Below are positions 44,216 through 52,624 of a stretch of 64,000 nt of DNA, piece by piece. Both the position numbers and the translations under genes were made by a program. Numbering within the stretch: position 1 is the stretch's first letter; the number at the start of each line of letters is the position of its first letter. The DNA is from JASLQO01 sp002327525 (GTDB lineage: Bacteria > Pseudomonadota > Gammaproteobacteria > Pseudomonadales > Azotimanducaceae). The stretch covers positions 555,849 through 619,848 of the forward strand of contig JASLQO010000013.1 in NCBI GenBank assembly GCA_030744435.1. The letters run 5' to 3'. The notes under the pieces are model-generated. The model saw only the letters and a list, made by a program, of their open reading frames with translations. It had not been told where the DNA came from and made no database searches.

Positions 44216-45919
44216 ATGAGGCCGATGAGGATTGGCGTGCTGCCCATGCTGTTTGTCGTGGCGGTTGTACCGTGGTCGGGCACCCTGCTGGCCGTGGATA
44301 CGGTATACGTCAATGCCGATATCGTGACGGTGAACGATGAACAGCCGCGCGCTCGGGCGATGGCCGTGCGCGATGGCAGAATTTTCGCGCTTGGTAGCCG
44401 GCAATCGGTCACCGGAACGGTCGATGACGGGGCTGTGGTGCTCGACATGGAGGGACGTACCATCGTGCCCGGTTTCATCGACGCGCACGGCCACTTCGCT
44501 TCCGGGTCGTTCACAACGACATTGGCCGACCTGCAGCCACCGCCCGCGGGTGGTGTAAGTGATATGAAAATGCTGCTTGGCGAGCTCGGACAGTGGATGG
44601 GTGTAAACCCAGACGCCGAATGGGTGGTCGGGCGCGGCTACGACGACTCGCTGCTGGCAGAAGGGCGCCACCCGACGCGCCATGATCTGGATACCGTCAG
44701 CCGGGACAAGCCGGTTGCTGTGGTTCACATCTCGGGTCATCTGATGGCATGTAACACACGATGCCTGGAGCTCGCCGGCATCACGGCGGCGACGGAAGAT
44801 CCTCCGGGCGGCGTCATCAGACGTGAAGCAGGGAGCCGTCAACCGGACGGTGTGCTCGAAGAAACAGCGATGTACGGCGTCAGGCGCAGCCTGCCACCGC
44901 CGGATCCGACGGCCGCGGCCGGGATGATTGCCGCCTTTCAGGACTATTATGCGAGTCAGGGTATTACCACGGCCCAGGACGGCGGCAACGACGCTGCGTC
45001 CATCGAGGGTCTGAGGCGTATGGCGGCCGCCGGAATTCTGGAGATCGATCTCGTCGCCTTTCGCCGCTTTGGGCCGGGCCAGGTGATTCCCGCGGATTTC
45101 GTGCCGACCTCCACCTATGAGCATCGCTTTCGCGTCGGTGGCATCAAGCTCATGCTGGATGGATCGCCGCAGGGTAAGACCGCCTGGCTGACGCAGCCCT
45201 ACCACGTCCCGCCTCGTGGCGAGGGAGCGGAATATAGAGGTTATGCATCCATGCCGACGGAGGCGCTGGAGCAGCTGATCGATCAGGCCGTCGCGCGCCG
45301 GATCCCGGTGTTGGCGCATGCCAACGGCGATGCGGCCGCGGACCAGCTCATCCATGCGGTGACGCGCGCTCAGAAACGCTTCGGCATCGGTGACCGGCGC
45401 ACGGTGATGATTCACGCTCAGACGGTGCGCGACGATCAACTGGATGCGATGAAAGTGCAGGGCATCATCCCGTCGTTTTTCTCGGCGCACACTTTCTACT
45501 GGGGTGACTGGCATCGCGACTCCGTACTCGGCGCTGAACGTGCGAAACGCATTAGCCCGCTGGCTTCCGCTGCCGAGCGCGGGATGCCCTATACCACTCA
45601 CAACGATACACCGGTCGTGCCGCCGGACATGATGCGCCTGATGTGGGCGTCTACCAACCGCCTGACGCGCAGCGATGAAGTGCTCGGCGAGGCGCAACGT
45701 GTAGCGCCCATCGAGGCGCTGAAGTCAGTCACGCTGAATGCGGCGTATCAGAACTTCGAGGAACATGCCAAGGGTTCCCTCGAACCTGGCAAGCTGGCCG
45801 ATCTGGTAGTGTTGTCAGCTAATCCGCTGGAGGTCGATCCCGTGAAGATCAAGGATATCGTGGTGCTCGAGACCATCAAGGAAGGCAGAACCATCTACTC
45901 GCTGGAGGGGCAACGTTGA
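44216..45919 (+). CDS. exported YtcJ-type amidohydrolase
   Basis: A 567-residue protein from ATG 44216 (AAAGGAAAGAG upstream), with a signal peptide (GVLPMLFVVAVVPWSGTLLA). The amidohydrolase-3 pattern is clear: VPGFIDAHGHF with the HxH pair near residue 90, AWLTQPYHVPP, LAHANGDAAADQLIHAV, MIHAQTVRDDQ, the Asp in THNDTPVVPP, and the closing GSLEPGKLADLVVLS. YtcJ-like enzymes hydrolyse N-substituted formamides or similar amides in some cases; the substrate here is unknown. It is translationally coupled to the next amidohydrolase. Confidence 0.9.
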   Translation: MRPMRIGVLPMLFVVAVVPWSGTLLAVDTVYVNADIVTVNDEQPRARAMAVRDGRIFALGSRQSVTGTVDDGAVVLDMEGRTIVPGFIDAHGHFASGSFTTTLADLQPPPAGGVSDMKMLLGELGQWMGVNPDAEWVVGRGYDDSLLAEGRHPTRHDLDTVSRDKPVAVVHISGHLMACNTRCLELAGITAATEDPPGGVIRREAGSRQPDGVLEETAMYGVRRSLPPPDPTAAAGMIAAFQDYYASQGITTAQDGGNDAASIEGLRRMAAAGILEIDLVAFRRFGPGQVIPADFVPTSTYEHRFRVGGIKLMLDGSPQGKTAWLTQPYHVPPRGEGAEYRGYASMPTEALEQLIDQAVARRIPVLAHANGDAAADQLIHAVTRAQKRFGIGDRRTVMIHAQTVRDDQLDAMKVQGIIPSFFSAHTFYWGDWHRDSVLGAERAKRISPLASAAERGMPYTTHNDTPVVPPDMMRLMWASTNRLTRSDEVLGEAQRVAPIEALKSVTLNAAYQNFEEHAKGSLEPGKLADLVVLSANPLEVDPVKIKDIVVLETIKEGRTIYSLEGQR

Positions 45920-47355
45920 AATCAGTTCTAACCGTTAGCCTGACGGCGTTGCTTGCTGGCCAGGCGTTCGCCTATGACGTGGTCCTGCTGGGTGGGCGTG
46001 TGATGGATCCTGAAACCGGGCTCGACGCGGTGCGTAACGTCGCAATCGAAAACGGTGTGATCGCTGCAGTGAGCGGGGAGCCTCTGAGCGGCACGGTGAG
46101 GATACAGGCATCGGGATTGGTGGTTGCACCGGGTTTTATCGATCTGCACGCCCATGGACAGGATGTGCGCAGCAATCGTTTTCAGGCCGCCGACGGAGTG
46201 ACCACCGCGCTTGAGTGTGAAATCGGTACGCTGCCTGTGGCTGGTTTCCTGGAATCAAGGGCGGGGAATGCACCCATTCACTACGGCACGACGGCGGGGC
46301 ATTTGGCAGCCCGCGTGAAACTACTCACCGGGGCGGACATGATCGACCTGACGAGTGCGTCCGCGAGTTCTGCCACAGGGCTTGAGAGTGCGACGAAAAT
46401 GGCGCTTTCGGCGGAGCAGGTGGATCGGCTCGGAGTGCTGATCGAAGAAGGCGTACGTGCGGGCGGGCTCGGTATCGGCATCGGCATCACGTACGTGCCC
46501 GGCGCGGAACACGGCGAGATCTTCGATGTGTTTCGCACCGCAGCCAGGCTTGGCGTACCGGTTTTCACCCACATGCGGCAGGAACGCTATATGGGAGGTG
46601 ATCTGCTCGCACCCCTGCAGGAGGTGCTGGCAAACGCGGCAGCCAGTGGTGCGTCGCTGCACGTCGTGCACCTCAACTCCAGTCTCGCAGAGAAGGCCCG
46701 CACTGCGATGGAGATGATACGAGGTGCGCGCGCCAATGGCGTTGACGTCACGACGGAGAGCTATCCGTACACGGCGGGATCGACCCGTCTGGAGAGTGCT
46801 TTATTCGACGACTACGAGGGTGACTACAGCCAGCTGCAATGGACGGCGACCGGAGAGCGGTTGGACGAAGAGACCTTCCACGAATACCGTCGTCAGGGTG
46901 GTTGGGTGATCATTCATGGGCGAAACGAGGAAACCAACGCCTGGATCGTGGCGCAGCCTGACATCATGGTGGCAAGCGATGGCGTACCGTTTGTCGGTCA
47001 GTTCTCACACCCGCGCAGCGCGGGGACCTTTGCGCGCGTGCTCGGACACTACGTGCGTGAGCGGGGTGATCTGCAACTGATGACGGCACTGAAGAAGATG
47101 ACGCTTGATCCGGCGCGTCGCCTCGAACAGGTTGCCCCTGCGCTGCGGCGCAAAGCCCGGGTGCAGGAAGGCATGGACGCGGATCTGGTGTTGTTCGACC
47201 CGCGCACGATTCTCGATCGGGCGACGTATCTGAAGCCGGCGCAAACCTCCGCGGGTGTGGCCCATGTACTGGTCAGTGGTGAGTTCGTGGTGCGGGACGG
47301 TAACCTCGTCGAGGGCGTGTTCCCCGGCCGGGCCATCGTCTCGGCCATCGACTGA
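45916..47355 (+). CDS. exported N-acyl-D-amino-acid deacylase-like amidohydrolase
   Basis: TTG 45916 overlaps the upstream stop (TTGA) and follows GAGGGG; it starts a signal peptide (SVLTVSLTALLAGQAFA). The 479 residues match D-aminoacylase-type amidohydrolases: APGFIDLHAHGQDVRSN with HxH, ADGVTTALECEIGT, THMRQERYMGGD, HVVHLNSS, MVASDGVPF and MDADLVLFDPRTI. Such enzymes cleave N-acyl-D-amino acids or related amides in the periplasm. Coupling with the YtcJ-like enzyme suggests the two attack one class of amide in sequence (inference). Confidence 0.9.
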   Translation: MKSVLTVSLTALLAGQAFAYDVVLLGGRVMDPETGLDAVRNVAIENGVIAAVSGEPLSGTVRIQASGLVVAPGFIDLHAHGQDVRSNRFQAADGVTTALECEIGTLPVAGFLESRAGNAPIHYGTTAGHLAARVKLLTGADMIDLTSASASSATGLESATKMALSAEQVDRLGVLIEEGVRAGGLGIGIGITYVPGAEHGEIFDVFRTAARLGVPVFTHMRQERYMGGDLLAPLQEVLANAAASGASLHVVHLNSSLAEKARTAMEMIRGARANGVDVTTESYPYTAGSTRLESALFDDYEGDYSQLQWTATGERLDEETFHEYRRQGGWVIIHGRNEETNAWIVAQPDIMVASDGVPFVGQFSHPRSAGTFARVLGHYVRERGDLQLMTALKKMTLDPARRLEQVAPALRRKARVQEGMDADLVLFDPRTILDRATYLKPAQTSAGVAHVLVSGEFVVRDGNLVEGVFPGRAIVSAID

Positions 47356-47361
47356 CGCCCT

Positions 47362-47996
47362 TTGGCCCGGCGAAACATGCGCTGGAGCAAATCGATGCAA
47401 GTGATGCGTCACTCTACGAGCGCGATGCTGGCGCATAGCGAGACCACGAAAAACATGAATGAAGACCCACGGCTATTTCTCGGCACGGTCCTCCTGCTGA
47501 TCGTGGGCGGAAACGACACCACGCGTAACAGCATCAGTGGTGGCGTAGTGGCCTTGAACGAGAACCCTGACGAGTATCAGAAGCTACGCGAGAATCCTGG
47601 AGTGATTCCCAACATGGTCGCGGAGATGGTGCGCTGGCAGACACCGGTGATCCACATGCGGCGTACGGCCTTGCAGGACTTCGAGCTCGGCGGCCAGAAT
47701 ATCCGCGAAGGCGACAAGGTGGTGATGTGGTACCTGTCGGGAAACCGTGACGAGAGCGTATTCGAGAACGCCGACCATTTCCGGATCGAGGAGCCAACGC
47801 GCGCCAGCACGTATCATTCGGGTACGGAGTTCACCGCTGCATGGGTAACCGCCTGGCGGAGATGCAGTTTCGGGTGCTGTGGGAGGAAATCATGAAACGT
47901 TTCGATCGGGTGGAACTGTCCGGAGAGGTCGTTCGGTTGCCCAACAACTTCATCCGTGGAATCAAGGATGTGCCGGTATGCCTTCATCGGGCCTGA
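47362..47996 (+). pseudogene. cytochrome P450 relic (CYP153-like, C-terminal half, frameshift before haem loop)
   Basis: The first frame has the I-helix LLIVGGNDTTRNSISGG with the Thr pair, the K-helix EMVRW region of ExxR, and VVMWYLSGNRDESVF. A slip near 47815, just before the haem loop, moves the frame; FGYGVHRCMGNRLAEMQ with the haem Cys follows, and the C-terminus ends at TGA 47996. The N-terminal half (about 200 residues) is gone, cut at the end of the deacylase gene. RNSISGG is reminiscent of CYP153-type alkane hydroxylases. Confidence 0.85.
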
Positions 47997-48252
47997 CCAG
48001 GGAGAGGCAGACGGCGGCTAGAGCAATGTCGCCCCCGTGGCTTCCATTTGCCGGGCCAGGGTTCTGTCCGAGGGGGCTGGATTGCGAGCGTGGCTTAGCG
48101 GAAAATCGCAGAATACGTATTTACGTGGTATCAGCCTCGGGTGAGGCGGCAGCAGACGGAAAAGGAACCCTTGAGCAATGGACATTTGATCATAGGTTCC
48201 TTAAGGGATTTCCCCGATTCTGCGGCCATTCACGAGCAGGCACACTCGCGCG
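47997..48252. other. gap before hemN, no gene recognised
   Basis: A 256-bp gap with no coding character. It should hold the hemN promoter. TTGATCATAGGTTCC near 48190 resembles half of an FNR/Anr box, but the second half-site (ATCAA) is missing. Confidence 0.5.
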
Positions 48253-49620
48253 ATGAAAGCTCTATTCGATGCCAATCTCGTCAGCCGCTATAACGTCAAC
48301 GGCGCACGCTATACGTCGTACCCCACGGCAAACGTCTTTCACGACACTGACTCGAAAGAGTATGAAAAGGTCCTCGAGGGCGTCGCCGAAGGTGTGCCCT
48401 TGTCGCTTTATCTGCACGTGCCGTTCTGCAACACCATCTGCTACTACTGCGCCTGCAACAAGATCAACACGGGCAATCAGAAGCATGCGCAAGACTACAT
48501 CGGGCGGCTGATCCAGGAAATGGCCTTACAGAGTGGCCATTTACAGGGCGAGCACCCGGTGGAGCAGTTGCACTTTGGGGGAGGTACGCCCACCTTCCTC
48601 AGTGACGAGCAGTTTCAGCGCGTGTTCGAGGGACTGAACCGGCACTTCCAACTCCTCGACGGAGCAAATCGCGATTACTCCGTCGAGATCGATCCGCGCA
48701 AACTCGCGCCCCAGCGGATCGATGTGCTCGCAGAATTCGGATTCAACCGCATGAGTATCGGCGTGCAGGATTTCGATTCGGCGGTGCAGGAGGCGGTCAA
48801 TCGCATTCAGTCCGAGGCGGAAACGCAAGCCATCGTCGATGCTGCACGCTCCAACGGCTTCGAATCCATCAATGTCGATCTCATCTATGGCCTGCCACTG
48901 CAGACAGTGTCGGGATTCCAGCGCACGCTCGAGCGCGTGATGGGTTTGTCGCCGGATCGCATCTCGCTGTACAACTACGCGCATCTGCCTGATCGGTTCA
49001 AGACACAACGCCAGATTAGAGCTGAAGACCTGCCAGAACCGGAAACAAAGCTCGAACTCATGAGCACGGCCATCCGGCAGTTCGAGGCCTCCGGCTACGA
49101 GTATGTGGGTATGGACCACTTCGCCAAACCCACGGACGGTCTGCTGCGTGCCCGCGAAGACGGCGACCTGCATCGCAACTTTCAGGGTTACACGACGCAT
49201 GGACACTGTGAACTGGTGGCACTCGGTGTGAGTGCCATCAGCAAGGTTGGACGTGCCTACGCGCAGAATGCAAAAACGCTCGAAGGCTACTATGCGGCCA
49301 TTGACGAGGGCAGGTTGGCCACCGATCGCGGTTATGTCATGAACGGCGATGACGAGATCATCGGCGACGTCATCCAGGATCTGATGTGCAAGTTCGAGGT
49401 GGATGCGCCGGCGTTCGGTGCCCGACATAAGATCGATTTCTGGCAGTACTTCGAATCCGCCTGGCCACAGCTGGCTCAGATGGCGGAAGAGGGGCTGCTG
49501 GATCTGTCTCGTGAGAAAATGGTGGTCACACCCCAGGGCCGCTTCCTGATCCGCAATGTCTGCATGGCGTTCGATGCGCACCTCCCGCCGCAGGTGCGGG
49601 GCTTCTCGAAGACCATCTGA
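48253..49620 (+). CDS. hemN: oxygen-independent coproporphyrinogen III oxidase
   Basis: A 455-residue radical-SAM enzyme. The cluster motif PFCNTICYYCACN (Cys-x3-Cys-x2-Cys) is near residues 60-70. HemN hallmarks follow: HFGGGTPTFLSDEQF, YSVEIDPRKL, GFNRMSIGVQDFD, NVDLIYGLPLQT and RNFQGYTTHGHCELVALGVSAIS, and a C-terminal HemN domain. It decarboxylates two propionates of coproporphyrinogen III for haem synthesis when oxygen is low. Start ATG 48253. Confidence 0.95.
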   Translation: MKALFDANLVSRYNVNGARYTSYPTANVFHDTDSKEYEKVLEGVAEGVPLSLYLHVPFCNTICYYCACNKINTGNQKHAQDYIGRLIQEMALQSGHLQGEHPVEQLHFGGGTPTFLSDEQFQRVFEGLNRHFQLLDGANRDYSVEIDPRKLAPQRIDVLAEFGFNRMSIGVQDFDSAVQEAVNRIQSEAETQAIVDAARSNGFESINVDLIYGLPLQTVSGFQRTLERVMGLSPDRISLYNYAHLPDRFKTQRQIRAEDLPEPETKLELMSTAIRQFEASGYEYVGMDHFAKPTDGLLRAREDGDLHRNFQGYTTHGHCELVALGVSAISKVGRAYAQNAKTLEGYYAAIDEGRLATDRGYVMNGDDEIIGDVIQDLMCKFEVDAPAFGARHKIDFWQYFESAWPQLAQMAEEGLLDLSREKMVVTPQGRFLIRNVCMAFDAHLPPQVRGFSKTI

Positions 49621-49643
49621 ATCCCCGCTTGGCGGGAGAGAGC

Positions 49644-50475
49644 TCAGCTTCCGCTGGTCGCTCGCGGTTTGTTGTCCTGGATGATATCGAGAAGACAGCC
49701 GATGCGCGCGAGCCATGCGTCCGGCCACTCGCTGCGCCAGGCATCTCCAATGCTCGCACAAACGACTTCGTGCGGCGCCTGGAACAAGTAGGCGTACATC
49801 CCCGTGTGAGAAGTCTCGTAACCGGAGTTTTGATTTTGCCCCGTTACAAATCGCCGCTCATCGTCCGCGACAACATGAGTTGCAAATAGGTCTCTGAAAG
49901 TGGTCTGCGATTCGCAAAGCACCCCAGCCACCGGACGGGAACACAATGTCTTAATGTGCAAAATCAATATCGTCGATAGGTATGGAATCATTGACCTTCG
50001 CCTGGAGCACCGAGTCATCCATAAACCGTTCGTCCTCCGGGGTTCTGATGGCATAGTTCAAAGTTTGTGGATCTATGGGTATCTCCCCGTCCTTAATACT
50101 CGCCAAGTCCGCCGCGATACCAGCATCGGTGAAGTTGTAGTACGGGTGCGTGAACTCTGAAGCCATCACACCAGAGGACTGCCCTTCGATCATTCCATGT
50201 TCTGCTAAGACGCCATGACTGGTTGTGATGATTAATGCTCGTTTCCCTGAGCCGAGTTCCACCGGCTCACCGGTATATTCCGGATGCAGACCGGCATTGC
50301 GCAGGATTGTCGGCAAGGTGATCGCAGCGATACCGCAAAGCAATGCAAGTACGCTTATGGTTATTAGGAGTATTTTTTTCCATGAAAGGCCTACTTGATC
50401 GAACGCGCCTTGCACACGTGGTTTATGTGGCTCAGCCCCAAGCGCGTGGGGATAATCGGTAAAAAGCCCGGGCAC
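49644..50475 (-). pseudogene. membrane-anchored DJ-1/PfpI-family relic (stop codon plus internal deletion)
   Basis: The N-terminal frame from ATG 50475 has one membrane helix (LLITISVLALLCGIAAITL), then GKRALIITTSHGVLAEHG, GVMASEFTHPYYNFTDAG and DDIDFAH, where TAA (49953-49951) replaces the expected Tyr codon. The same frame still reads DIVFPSGGWGAL after the stop. The nucleophile-Cys part is deleted, and a different frame resumes with ADDERRFVTGQNQNSGYET, the normal C-terminus of this family. A further 45 residues to 49644 are unrecognised. Confidence 0.75.
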
Positions 50476-50682
50476 CGCCCGCCAGAGGTCAAGGCCACCT
50501 TGGTCATGGCGACGCTCAGCACCTTCTTTGTGTACCTGTCTTTATGAGATTCAGTTCTCTGATACCAGAAATTACCAAAGCAACAGCAAAACTCCTGACA
50601 CCCCGGGAGAACTCGCGAACCCCGTTGGTCATGTTACTTTCACCGGAACTATAATCCCGGCGAGCAATCGCTTAGAAGAAAT

Positions 50683-51357
50683 ATGGACTCAGCTCCCAAC
50701 GGACAAAAAACCAGAAGCCTTGCCACACAGACAGCACTGATGGAGGCTGCTGAGAAACTAATCGCACAGGACGGCATGCAACGCGTGTCGATAAAGGACA
50801 TTGTTCGGGAAGCCGGCCAGAAGAACGAGTCTGCACTGCAGTACCATTTTCAGAACCTGCCGGGGTTGGTAGACGCGATCCACCAGCAGCGAAATACACA
50901 AATCCACCAAAAACGTGCTGAATTGCTGGCAGAACTGGAATCAACAGGTAAAGCACTTACCCTGCGTGACCTTTGCGGTCTCATGGTTTACCCAACATTT
51001 CTGCTGACCAGAACTGATCCGCAGTTTCGAAATTATGTTGCCGCTTTCAGCCACGAGATCGTATTGGCGAAAGACTCGGCCCTGATCCTGGTCAGCAAAA
51101 CCGCCGGTGGCGGGAAAAGCGGCGCCCGACTAGGAGAATTGCTCAGACGTGCGTTATCTCACTTGGACGAAGCAACCTATCGGGCTCGAATGGATCTTGC
51201 TGTGCGTATGAGTAGCGCTGCGATGGGTAACCACCTTCGCCAGAAAAAACTCCTAAAAGGGCAAGCTGCCGACTTTTTTGTCAACAATCTGGCTGATGCG
51301 CTGGAAGGTTTACTCAATGCCCCTGTATCGCCGGATACCCAAAGTGCCCGGAAGTAA
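50683..51357 (+). CDS. TetR-family transcriptional regulator
   Basis: A 224-residue regulator. The helix-turn-helix lies at residues 15-60 (LMEAAEKLIAQDGMQRVSIKDIVREAGQ), followed by ALQYHFQNLPGLVDAI, a TetR helix 4 variant. The ligand domain is helical and gives no hint of ligand. It starts just after a low-GC gap with an AGAAGAA site. No clear target is adjacent: the flanks are relics on both sides, so it may have lost its partner. Confidence 0.88.
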   Translation: MDSAPNGQKTRSLATQTALMEAAEKLIAQDGMQRVSIKDIVREAGQKNESALQYHFQNLPGLVDAIHQQRNTQIHQKRAELLAELESTGKALTLRDLCGLMVYPTFLLTRTDPQFRNYVAAFSHEIVLAKDSALILVSKTAGGGKSGARLGELLRRALSHLDEATYRARMDLAVRMSSAAMGNHLRQKKLLKGQAADFFVNNLADALEGLLNAPVSPDTQSARK

Positions 51358-51359
51358 CC

Positions 51360-51970
51360 GCGCGACACTTGAGTAGCCCGGACGGAAATGCGCCGCCATA
51401 GCAGACCTGCTGTGCTTCGGCGGATTGCGCGTTAAACCAGTTGAGCGTGCGCTGGTGGACCCGGAGAGAATATAAACTCGCGCCATTTTCTGGTTCGACG
51501 CCGCGCATGAGCGTCTTGAACTTGCCAATCACCGGCTCATCCGTCTTGTCCTGCACCCAGGCGTTATAGATTTTTGCCGTGCGCGGCATGGATTTCCCGG
51601 CGGCTTCAAGACACAACTTCAACAGGTCCGGGGTTTTGCCGGGGAGTTCATCATCAGATGCAAATTGCATGGGAAAATCAGCGAATTCTGGGCTGCGGAT
51701 ATGCGGCGTGTTCATGGCCTCTGTCCAACGAAACGCACGCGGTGTGCGTTGCTTCATGATCGTGGCCGGTTGCGGATCACCTGCCAGGTGGCCAAACAAA
51801 GGGCTATTAAGTCAAAGTCAGAGACCGATGGCCTGCCACCAAAATTGTTAGGCCTTAGCCAATGCTTCTCAAGGGCGCGCACGTTGTCCAAGGTCGGGCC
51901 GTGGCTCGACACGGGTATGTTGTGTGAGCGGATACCGCGAGCCTTCAGATGTCTTGCTCCGTCGTAGACG
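51360..51970 (-). pseudogene. glutathione S-transferase-like relic (C-terminal domain, frameshifted)
   Basis: The minus strand reads GPTLDNVRALEKHWLRP and FGGRPSVSDFD in one frame, then after a slip near 51,810 continues SPLFGHLAGDPQPATIMKQ, RTPRAFRWTEAMN in another. That order (LGGRPSxADF, then P-RVxxWxERM) is the C-terminal helical domain of GST-like proteins. The thioredoxin domain is lost at about 51,970, where the crotonase relic begins on the other strand. The 3' end runs up to the TetR gene. Confidence 0.65.
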
Positions 51971-51971
51971 C

Positions 51972-52355
51972 CTTCACATGCACATCGGCATTCCGTCCAT
52001 TGTTGAGGCCGCGATACTGCCACAGGCTATAGGCATCATGCGGACCCGAGAGTTGTGCTTTACGGCGGAGTTTTGGGACGGCTGCAAGGCTGAGCAGGTG
52101 GGACCGGTCAATCACGCAGTACCGACTGATCAATTAGACGCAGAAGTGGACGCCCTCGCCAAGAAACTGTCAGGCTGGAGTCCGCTCGCGATGTCCGTGC
52201 GCAAGGAGATCATCAACAAGTGGATGGACAGCGCCCTGCAATCGGCCATCGACTTTTCGACCAATTCGGTCGCGATCAACTTCGCCTCCGAGGACCAGAA
52301 GGAGGGTATGGCAGCCTTTCTCGAAAAACGTCGCCCTGTGTTCAAGGGTTGTTGA
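51972..52355 (+). pseudogene. enoyl-CoA hydratase/isomerase (crotonase) relic (C-terminal half)
   Basis: About 125 residues survive: HIGIPSIVEAAILPQAIG, RTRELCFTAEFWDGCKAEQVG, LSGWSPLAMSVRKEIIN and the end SEDQKEGMAAFLEKRRPVF. These are the C-terminal half of a 260-residue crotonase (normally RxxELxxTGExxxAxEAxxxGLVN). The CoA-binding and oxyanion-hole parts are missing. Its 5' break abuts the 5' break of the GST-like relic. Confidence 0.85.
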
Positions 52356-52624
52356 GCCGGAACCTCCGCACAGCGCTTATGGAGGACTTCTCAGTACCAG
52401 CCCAAGCAAGCGGGTGAATCGGCCAGGATGTCCGGAGGCGCGCCAAAGGGTCATCAGTTAAAGAAGAGAATATGGCCGAAACCCTTGGTGCCTGGTTGGC
52501 TTCTTACGAGGGGTAGATCATCTTCTTTTACCTCAACCGCTTGATTACCGTTTCTTTCTGTTAACGAATATAGTACAGGCTATCGGTTGATCAAGGATCC
52601 GGGCAGAGAGACCGGATCAGCCAC
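52356..52624. other. gap before the GPH transporter, promoter region
   Basis: A 269-bp gap with no coding character, AT-richer from 52500. It holds the candidate promoter at 52545-52574. Confidence 0.5.
52545..52574 (+). promoter_or_regulatory. candidate promoter with the TGTTAACGAA element
   Basis: TTACCG (52545-52550) and TATAGT (52569-52574) are 18 bp apart upstream of the GPH transporter. The decamer TGTTAACGAA (52559-52568) abuts the -10 box and is identical to the one at 41444-41453. Confidence 0.35.

Noticed and set aside
44087..45697. 536-codon frame antisense to the YtcJ-like amidohydrolase
   Set aside because: No motifs and implausible composition; the amidohydrolase on the plus strand is complete.
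48185..48210. possible FNR/Anr box upstream of hemN
   Set aside because: Only the TTGAT half-site is present; the expected ATCAA at the right spacing is missing.
49624..49636. CCCGC-TTG-GCGGG hairpin after hemN
   Set aside because: Five-base stem with no T-run; too weak to call a terminator.
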